From CAVURW01 sp963743595 (GTDB lineage: Bacteria > Verrucomicrobiota > Verrucomicrobiia > Methylacidiphilales > UBA1321): a DNA stretch of 6,350 nt. Position 1 is the stretch's first letter, and the number at the start of each line of letters is the position of its first letter. Position numbers and translations under genes: made by a program. The notes below the pieces were generated by a model. The model had not been told where the DNA came from and searched no databases. It worked only from the letters and a program-made list of their open reading frames with translations. Below are positions 6,338-6,350 of the stretch, piece by piece. The stretch is taken from assembly GCA_963743595.1 (NCBI GenBank), contig CAVURW010000192.1, positions 1 to 6,350 on the forward strand, written 5' to 3'.

Positions 6338-6350
6338 GGCGTGGAGGGCA

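Noticed and set aside
1..6350. tRNA, rRNA, CRISPR array, insertion sequence or attachment site
   Set aside because: No cloverleaf, repeat-spacer pattern, transposase motif or terminal inverted repeats were seen in either orientation.

Overview
The window looks like part of a polysaccharide-degradation locus from a Gram-negative, probably marine or environmental glycan-degrading bacterium. The style (a signal peptide on every enzyme, a heparinase-like lyase fused to a stalk-like N-terminal domain, a GH43/GH117-like propeller protein, generally weak Shine-Dalgarno sites) resembles Verrucomicrobiota, Planctomycetota or Lentisphaerota. That placement is an inference from protein style, since no phylogenetic marker is present.

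Layout. Positions 1-2202 (minus strand) hold a nearly complete glycoside hydrolase family 92 alpha-mannosidase whose C-terminus runs off the left edge. Positions 2203-2460 form a divergent intergenic region. Within it, on the plus strand, a small intrinsic-terminator-like hairpin with a T6 tract (2400-2422) overlaps a mutually exclusive 10-bp pairing (2342-2351 with 2393-2402). This is a candidate transcription attenuator in the leader of the next gene. Positions 2461-3411 (plus) encode a secreted five-bladed-propeller glycosidase-like protein of a family I recognise by motif but cannot assign an activity. A 10-bp hairpin follows its stop codon at once. Positions 3656-6337 (plus) encode a large secreted heparinase II/III-type polysaccharide lyase-like protein. 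It has a copper-amine-oxidase-like (stalk) N-terminal domain, an alpha/alpha-toroid and the start of the C-terminal beta-sandwich. Its frame closes only about 120 residues after the HHHAD motif, which is short for the fold and suggests a truncation or frameshift at the right edge.

How the genes may work together. All three proteins appear to be exported and all have carbohydrate-active folds: an exo-acting alpha-mannosidase, a propeller glycosidase-like protein and a lyase-like enzyme for uronate-containing chains. The simplest reading is joint depolymerisation of a mannose- and uronate-containing glycan in the periplasm or outside the cell. No transporter, SusC/SusD pair, sulfatase, regulator, mobile element, RNA gene or CRISPR array is visible.
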